A stretch of DNA of 64,000 nucleotides from positions 248,001-312,000 of the forward strand of contig NZ_WTYG01000004.1 of NCBI RefSeq assembly GCF_009828015.1, written 5' to 3'. Made by a program: the position numbers and the translations under genes. Below, in pieces: positions 59,335 through 64,000 of the stretch (positions are counted from its first letter, which is position 1; every line of letters starts with the position of its first letter). The notes below the pieces were generated by a model. The model was not told the DNA's origin. It did not search any database and worked only from the letters and a program-made list of their open reading frames with translations. The stretch is from Qipengyuania citrea. Its GTDB lineage: Bacteria > Pseudomonadota > Alphaproteobacteria > Sphingomonadales > Sphingomonadaceae.

Positions 59335-61178
59335 CCCGCAAACGTATCGCCGCGCTGGTCGGCAACCCCAATGCGGGCAAGTCGGCCCTGTTCAACGCGC
59401 TGACCGGCGCGCGGCAGAAGATCGCCAATTATCCCGGCGTCACGGTGGAGCGCAAGGCCGGCCGCCTGACGCTGCCGAGCGGAGAACCGCTCGAGCTGAT
59501 CGACCTGCCGGGTTCCTACAGTTTCGATGCCGCGAGCCCCGACGAGGAAGTGACGCGCAAGGTCGTCCACGGCGAATTCGAAGGCGAGGCCACGCCCGAG
59601 GTCATCGTGCTCGTCGTCGACGCCGCCAATCTCGAACAGCATCTCGTCTTCGCGCAGGAAGTACTCGAGCTCGGCCGGCCGACGGTGGTCGCGCTGAACA
59701 TGATCGACCTCGCCGAACGCGACGGGCTCACGCTCGATCCGGCGGCCTTGTCCGCCGCGCTCGGCGTACCGGTGATCCCGACCGTCGCCGTGCGGGGCAG
59801 GGGGCTGCAGGAACTGACCGCCGCCATCGCCGAGGCGGAAACCCATGCCGCCGAAGACGCGCAGTGGCGCGGCCATGTCACGCTGCCCGAACGGCGGCTG
59901 GTCGCCAAGCACATGGCCCGCGGGGCCACGCTCTCGGCATCGGCACGGCACACGATCGAGAACGGCATCGACCGCGTCCTGCTCAATCCGTGGGTCGGCC
60001 CGGTCATCCTGTTCGGCCTGCTGTTCGTGATCTTCCAGGCAGTGTTCGCCTGGGCGACCCCGTTCGCCGATGCGCTGGACGGCGCAGTCGGGGCGATTTC
60101 CGGCTGGGTGAGCGGCATCATGCCCGAAGGCTTCATCCGCGATTTCATCACCGAAGGCGTGCTTGCCGGCGTGGGGTCGGTGGTGGTCTTCCTGCCGCAG
60201 ATCGTGATCCTGTTCTTCTTCATCCTGTTGATGGAGGCAAGCGGCTACATGGCGCGCGCGGCCTTCCTGATGGACCGTCTGATGGCCGGGGTCGGCCTGT
60301 CGGGCAAAAGCTTCATTCCGCTGCTGTCCAGTTTCGCCTGTGCGATCCCCGGGATCATGGCCGCGCGCTCGATCCCCGATCCCAAGGACCGGCTGACCAC
60401 GATCCTCGTCGCGCCGCTGATGACCTGTTCGGCGCGGCTGCCGGTCTATGCCGTCATCATCGCGGCGGTCATCCCGGAGACGAGCGTCGGGCCGGGTATC
60501 GGACTGCAGGGGCTGGTGCTGTTCGCGCTTTATCTTGCCGGGATCGTAGGTGCGCTGGTGGTTGCGCTGGTGCTGCGCAACACGCTGGCGAAGGGCGCGG
60601 CGAGCGGGTTCATCATGGAAATGCCGCGCTATCAATTGCCGCGGATCAAGGACCTTGCGATCGGCCTGTGGCAACGCGCCTATGTCTTCCTGCGCCGCGC
60701 GGGCACGATCATCTTCATGGTCACCATCGCGCTGTGGCTGCTGCTCAGCTTCCCCAAGGCCGAGCCGGGCGAAAGCCAGCTCGATGCCAGCGTTGCGGGC
60801 ATGGTGGCCGACGGCCTGCACCCGGTGCTCGAACCGATCGGTTTCAACCGCGAGATGAGCCTCGCGCTGATCCCCGCCATGGCGGCGCGCGAAGTGGCAG
60901 TGTCGGCGCTGGCAACGACCTATGCCGTCGATGCCGAGGATGAGGATCTCGCCGCCGAAGGCGTGACCGACCGGATCGCCGCGCTGTGGAGCCTGCCGAC
61001 CGCGCTGGCCTTCCTCGCCTGGTTCGTCTTCGCGCCGCAATGTATCTCGACCATCGCCGTCGCCCGGCGCGAGACCAATGGCTGGAAATGGCCGACCTTC
61101 ATGGTCGTCTACCTGTTCGTGCTGGCCTATGTCTTTGCCGGGCTGACCTTCTGGATCGCGACCGCGCTGGGACTGTAG
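59331..61178 (+). CDS. feoB: FeoB ferrous iron transporter
   Basis: A 615-residue protein. The N-terminal G domain has G1 GNPNAGKS at residues 11-18, G3 DLPGSYSF and G4 NMID. A membrane part of about eight helices with two Gate motifs follows (LLSSFACAIPGIMAARSI and related). It imports Fe2+ across the inner membrane driven by nucleotide hydrolysis. It is shorter than E. coli FeoB (773), as in many alphaproteobacteria. No FeoC is seen. Confidence 0.95.
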   Translation: MTRKRIAALVGNPNAGKSALFNALTGARQKIANYPGVTVERKAGRLTLPSGEPLELIDLPGSYSFDAASPDEEVTRKVVHGEFEGEATPEVIVLVVDAANLEQHLVFAQEVLELGRPTVVALNMIDLAERDGLTLDPAALSAALGVPVIPTVAVRGRGLQELTAAIAEAETHAAEDAQWRGHVTLPERRLVAKHMARGATLSASARHTIENGIDRVLLNPWVGPVILFGLLFVIFQAVFAWATPFADALDGAVGAISGWVSGIMPEGFIRDFITEGVLAGVGSVVVFLPQIVILFFFILLMEASGYMARAAFLMDRLMAGVGLSGKSFIPLLSSFACAIPGIMAARSIPDPKDRLTTILVAPLMTCSARLPVYAVIIAAVIPETSVGPGIGLQGLVLFALYLAGIVGALVVALVLRNTLAKGAASGFIMEMPRYQLPRIKDLAIGLWQRAYVFLRRAGTIIFMVTIALWLLLSFPKAEPGESQLDASVAGMVADGLHPVLEPIGFNREMSLALIPAMAAREVAVSALATTYAVDAEDEDLAAEGVTDRIAALWSLPTALAFLAWFVFAPQCISTIAVARRETNGWKWPTFMVVYLFVLAYVFAGLTFWIATALGL

Positions 61179-61277
61179 AAACCGGGTCCGGTCCGGTGGA
61201 AACGCAGCCGCGCCCGTCTAGCCCCCGCTGGCGGGCTGGGTTAGGCCGTGGGTCAACAGTTACGAAGGAATGATTCG

Positions 61278-61829
61278 ATGGCCGGAAGCCTCAACAAAGT
61301 CATGCTCATCGGCAATCTCGGTGCCGATCCGGAAATCCGCAGCTTCCAGAATGGCGGCAAGGTCGCCAATCTGCGGATCGCCACCAGCGAAACCTGGAAA
61401 GACCGCAACACCGGCGAGCGCCAGGAACGCACCGAATGGCACACGGTCGCGATCTTTTCCGAAGGTCTGGTCGGCGTTGTCGAACGCTTCCTGCGCAAGG
61501 GCAGCAAGGTCTATATCGAAGGCCAGCTGCAGACGCGCAAATGGCAGGACCAGTCGGGTAACGACCGCTATTCGACCGAAGTCGTGCTGCGCGGCCTCAA
61601 CGGCACGTTGACCATGCTTGACGGTGCCCAGGGCGGTGCGGGTGGCGGCGGCAATCGCGGCGGCGGCGGCGGGTCGTGGGACCAGGGAGGCGGTTCGGGC
61701 GGTGGCGGCCAGAGCGGCGGCTGGAACCAGGGCGGCGGCGCTGCGGGTGGCGGCGCTGCCGGCGGCGGCATGGGCGGAACCGGCGGCGGCTCGAACTACG
61801 ACGACCTCGACGACGATATTCCGTTCTGA
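61278..61829 (+). CDS. ssb: single-stranded DNA-binding protein
   Basis: A 183-residue protein: OB-fold over about residues 1-115 ([40 protein letters not shown]), then a Gly-rich flexible tail (about 120-170) and the acidic tip DDDIPF that binds partner proteins. It protects single-stranded DNA in replication and repair. The ATG at 61278 follows GAAGGA. The repetitive tail is an ordinary SSB linker. Confidence 0.97.
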   Translation: MAGSLNKVMLIGNLGADPEIRSFQNGGKVANLRIATSETWKDRNTGERQERTEWHTVAIFSEGLVGVVERFLRKGSKVYIEGQLQTRKWQDQSGNDRYSTEVVLRGLNGTLTMLDGAQGGAGGGGNRGGGGGSWDQGGGSGGGGQSGGWNQGGGAAGGGAAGGGMGGTGGGSNYDDLDDDIPF

Positions 61830-62183
61830 TCGACTTGCGCCCGGGGCGCGCCAAACTGCCTATCGCAATCGTGATAGCCACGGCCTCCTTCCTTCGCGGG
61901 TAGGGGGCCGAGGTGCTTGTGATGCTGGCGTATTGCCACGAGGCGTGCAGCGGTGGGGTGGCAGGGAACCGGAGGAGCTTGCCTCTTCGGAGCGAGCGAC
62001 ATTCTTGCCAGCTGCGCTCGATGAGCCAACGCCGCTCGCGCCGACCACAAGCGCCCATAGGCAGGTAACCCCTGCCGCGCAGCGATCCGAAGCCGTTCCT
62101 GCCGGATCAGCCCGCCCCCCGCGCCTTTAGGGCATCTTAACCAAGATGCACCTACCCCGACCCGGTTCAGGGGGTACGTGAGG
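61830..62183. other. gene-free interval between ssb and sulfatase-like gene
   Basis: About 350 bases without a credible gene. It contains a REP-like hairpin (61882-61909) and, near its right end, the likely promoter and AGGGGG ribosome site of the next gene. Frames across it give only low-complexity, unconserved products. Confidence 0.6.
61882..61909. repeat. REP-like imperfect palindrome
   Basis: Outer arms GGCC/GGCC with CTCC...GGGG pairing around TTCGCGGG; the shape resembles the short GC-rich intergenic palindromes scattered in alphaproteobacterial genomes. Only one copy is visible in the window, so repeat status is unproven. It may also end the ssb message. Confidence 0.35.
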
Positions 62184-63749
62184 ATGAGCATTCAGGACGA
62201 GACATCGAGCGATCGCTGGCTCTCGCATTGCGTGTGGATTGTCGCGCTGTGGGCCAGCTTCTTCAATCTGCTCAACTTCAACGGCTATCCGCTTTTCCGG
62301 CCCGAGGTAGCGATAACCATGCTGGCGCTTGCGCTGGTCGGGGGGGTGATGGCTCTCATCCAGCAAGCAGCCAAACCGCGCCTGTGGTTCCTCGTCGTGG
62401 CACTCTTCGCAGCGGTGCTGGTCGACTTGAACGCATCGATCTCTGCTATCTGGTTCCTAGGCTGCTGGGCCATTTTCGCAGTGATCGCTTTCTATGTCCG
62501 CGAGGTCTTCGTGAAGATCCTCTTCGCGGCGGCCGCAGCGGTCCTCTTCTTTCAAGGTGCCGAACTGGTTCTCGATGACGGCAGCCCGCGCGAAGCCGGG
62601 AACGAGGCGCAGAACCTGCAGGACCCCGATCGCGATCGCGCGGACCGCCCGGCGATCGTTCACCTGGTGCTCGATTCCTATCTCGGGCTGGACGGCATGG
62701 CACTGGGTCCGGACATCTACCGGGACTTGCGGTCCGAGCAGGTCCGCTTCTTCACCAGCCATGATTTCCAGGTCTATCCGCGCGCCTACAGCCCGTATGC
62801 GAAGACCTTGAACTCGCTTCCGGCACTGTTTTCCTACGGGCAGGACGAACCCGTGGTCCACTCGATCACCTCGGAATATTCGATACCCGAACAACTGCCA
62901 TATTTCGCGGATCTCGATTTGATGGGTTATCGCATCGACGCCTTGCTCCCCGCGTATTTCGATCTGTGCGTGAAACAGAAACTGACACGGTGCAGAACGT
63001 TCGAAAGTTCCGGGCTGTCTTCCATGCTCGACACCGAAATGAGCGCGACCGACCGTGCGAAAGTGTTCGGCTTCACGATGCTTAACCTGACCAGGACGAT
63101 CCGCTCCGCCACGGGCAGGATTCGCCCGGACCCCGGGGCTCGGCTGGCCCATAATCGCAGCGAGCTGTTTCCGCTGACCTCGCTAGGGCAGTTCGACAGT
63201 TTCATCGCTGACGTCGCCGGTTTGCGCGAGGGGGAAGTGAAGTTCGCACATATTCTGCTGCCGCATGATCCCTATATGCTAGCCGCCGATTGCACGGTGA
63301 AACCCGAATCCCGGTGGCTCGATGAACACGGGCCGGGCACTGCCGCTGCGCGCGAACAAGGCTATGCCGACCAGGTGCGCTGTCTCCAGCAGCGGCTCGA
63401 CCGGCTGCTCGATGCGCTCGATCGCACTCCCGCAGGCCGCGAGGCGATCGTCCTGATCCACGGCGATCACGGATCGCGGATTGCTCCTACGCAGCCATTT
63501 GTTGACGGGCCACAGCTTTCGCCGCGCGAGTTGCTGATGTCCTATTCGACCTTTTTCGCGATCCGCGTTCCCGGTGAAAGCCCGGGCGAGGTGCCCGGAA
63601 CGCATTCTCTCGGCCGGTTGATGGCCGATTTCCGCGCGCGCGAGTTCGCTGCAGCTCCGCGGCCCGCGCCCGCGGTGGACCAGGTAGCGGTGACAGATGC
63701 GGCTGGCACCCCGCGCGAGTGGCGGCCGCTGCCGGGTTTTACCCGGTAG
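62184..63749 (+). CDS. membrane-anchored sulfatase-fold protein
   Basis: A 521-residue protein with about four to five helices in the first 120 residues and a large extracytoplasmic domain of the alkaline-phosphatase/sulfatase superfamily: HLVLDSYLGLDGM at about 155-167 carries the metal Asp, and HILLPHDPYM plus LIHGDHGSR near 425 carry the others. Relatives include LTA-synthase-like phosphoethanolamine transferases. The expected catalytic Thr/Ser lies near PYAKTLNSLPALFS. The target is probably an envelope glycan or lipid. The ATG at 62184 is preferred; a GTG at 62178 is possible. Confidence 0.75.
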   Translation: MSIQDETSSDRWLSHCVWIVALWASFFNLLNFNGYPLFRPEVAITMLALALVGGVMALIQQAAKPRLWFLVVALFAAVLVDLNASISAIWFLGCWAIFAVIAFYVREVFVKILFAAAAAVLFFQGAELVLDDGSPREAGNEAQNLQDPDRDRADRPAIVHLVLDSYLGLDGMALGPDIYRDLRSEQVRFFTSHDFQVYPRAYSPYAKTLNSLPALFSYGQDEPVVHSITSEYSIPEQLPYFADLDLMGYRIDALLPAYFDLCVKQKLTRCRTFESSGLSSMLDTEMSATDRAKVFGFTMLNLTRTIRSATGRIRPDPGARLAHNRSELFPLTSLGQFDSFIADVAGLREGEVKFAHILLPHDPYMLAADCTVKPESRWLDEHGPGTAAAREQGYADQVRCLQQRLDRLLDALDRTPAGREAIVLIHGDHGSRIAPTQPFVDGPQLSPRELLMSYSTFFAIRVPGESPGEVPGTHSLGRLMADFRAREFAAAPRPAPAVDQVAVTDAAGTPREWRPLPGFTR

Positions 63750-63817
63750 ATTAATAAGATTTTAGCCAAACCGCTTCACGTTTGACCACAGCCCAGACCC
63801 CTTGCGAAGGAATCTCG

Positions 63818-64000
63818 ATGTATCACAGAACCATGGTTTCGCTCGTTGGCCTTGCCGCCATGCTCAGTCTATCTGCGCCGGCCCACGCGTATATCGATCC
63901 CGCGACGGGCAGCATTGTCCTGCAGGCGGCGATCGGTGCAGTTGCCGGTGCGACGCTGTTCTTCCGCACTTCGCTGTACAAGGTGAAAGCGCTGTTTAGC
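63818..64000 (+). CDS. small secreted protein with YIDPATGS motif (cut by window end)
   Basis: Sixty-one codons are open to the window edge. MYHRTMVSLVGLAAMLSLSAPAHA (condensed) is a clear signal peptide, followed by YIDPATGSIVLQ and a hydrophobic segment GAVAGATLFFRTS. Proteins starting YIDPxTGS with one helix recur next to envelope polysaccharide and sulfatase-like genes; their function is unknown. It lies 68 bases after the sulfatase-fold gene in the same direction. Confidence 0.7.
   Translation, partial: MYHRTMVSLVGLAAMLSLSAPAHAYIDPATGSIVLQAAIGAVAGATLFFRTSLYKVKALFS

Noticed and set aside
61220..61236. terminator hairpin after feoB
   Set aside because: A short stem AGCCC/GGGCT with an irregular inner part and no T-run; too weak to list as a feature.
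61640..61800. tandem GGCGGC-type repeats
   Set aside because: They encode the glycine-rich linker of SSB, a normal feature of the family and not a separate repeat element.
61860..62048. 62-codon minus-strand frame in the ssb downstream gap
   Set aside because: The product resembles the translated low-complexity repeats seen in intergenic palindromes; no ribosome site or conserved motif.

Overview
The window is high-GC DNA with dense gene packing and many ATGA, GTGA or TGATG stop/start overlaps. Gene content points to an aerobic alphaproteobacterium, most likely Sphingomonadales and close to Erythrobacteraceae: COQ9, EipA/DUF1134, YcgN-type cysteine-cluster protein, split YeeE proteins, a PiuC-type siderophore locus, and TonB-receptor-driven polysaccharide use. 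The taxon is inference; no rRNA gene is present. I found no insertion sequence, prophage or CRISPR array.

Layout. (1) 0.16-9.3 kb, sulfide handling and respiration. A ten-gene minus-strand cluster encodes a persulfide-dioxygenase-like metallo-beta-lactamase protein, two YeeE/YedE half proteins, a TIGR01244 protein, sulfide:quinone reductase, a SulP transporter, a 53-residue HTH protein and a CioAB-type cytochrome bd oxidase with its DUF2474 subunit. A peroxiredoxin and a cysteine-free ArsR regulator are divergent. Sulfide electrons would enter the quinone pool through SQR and leave through a terminal oxidase expected to tolerate sulfide. (2) 9.4-15.4 kb, a Fur-box-preceded iron operon: exbB-exbD-tonB, siderophore receptor, piuC, ferric-reductase-like membrane protein, PepSY protein. 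(3) 15.5-35.9 kb, a pectin/uronate utilisation locus with a LacI regulator. Five copies of a TGACACCGGTTWCC-like operator mark its promoters. It holds a PL1 pectate lyase, a large TonB receptor, two esterases, a GH43 enzyme, a TRAP transporter, the isomerase/reductase/dehydratase branch (UxaC, UxuB/UxaB-type, UxaA) and the unsaturated-uronate branch (RpiB-like DhuI candidate, KduD), meeting at KdgK.

(4) 35.9-36.2 kb, an AT-rich gene-free gap. (5) 36.2-45.1 kb, a tight seven-gene operon made almost wholly of uncharacterised proteins: a two-TM channel with an odd filter, DUF2254, UPF0182, two paralogous membrane-anchored winged-helix/PadR-like proteins, a 680-residue secreted protein built of curlin-like repeats, and a small cysteine-rich secreted protein. 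This is the best candidate here for an undescribed system. (6) 45.1-49.3 kb: LysR regulator, DUF465, NhaA, CaCA antiporter, exported beta-carbonic anhydrase. (7) 49.5-64 kb, mainly housekeeping: tRNA-Ser(GCU), EipA, aromatic aminotransferase, GNAT, a helix-hairpin-helix lipoprotein, MsrQ-like protein, RibE/RibD, YgjP-like peptidase, YcgN-like protein, SCO1, ankyrin protein, COQ9, FeoAB, SSB, then a membrane sulfatase-fold protein and a small secreted protein cut by the window end.
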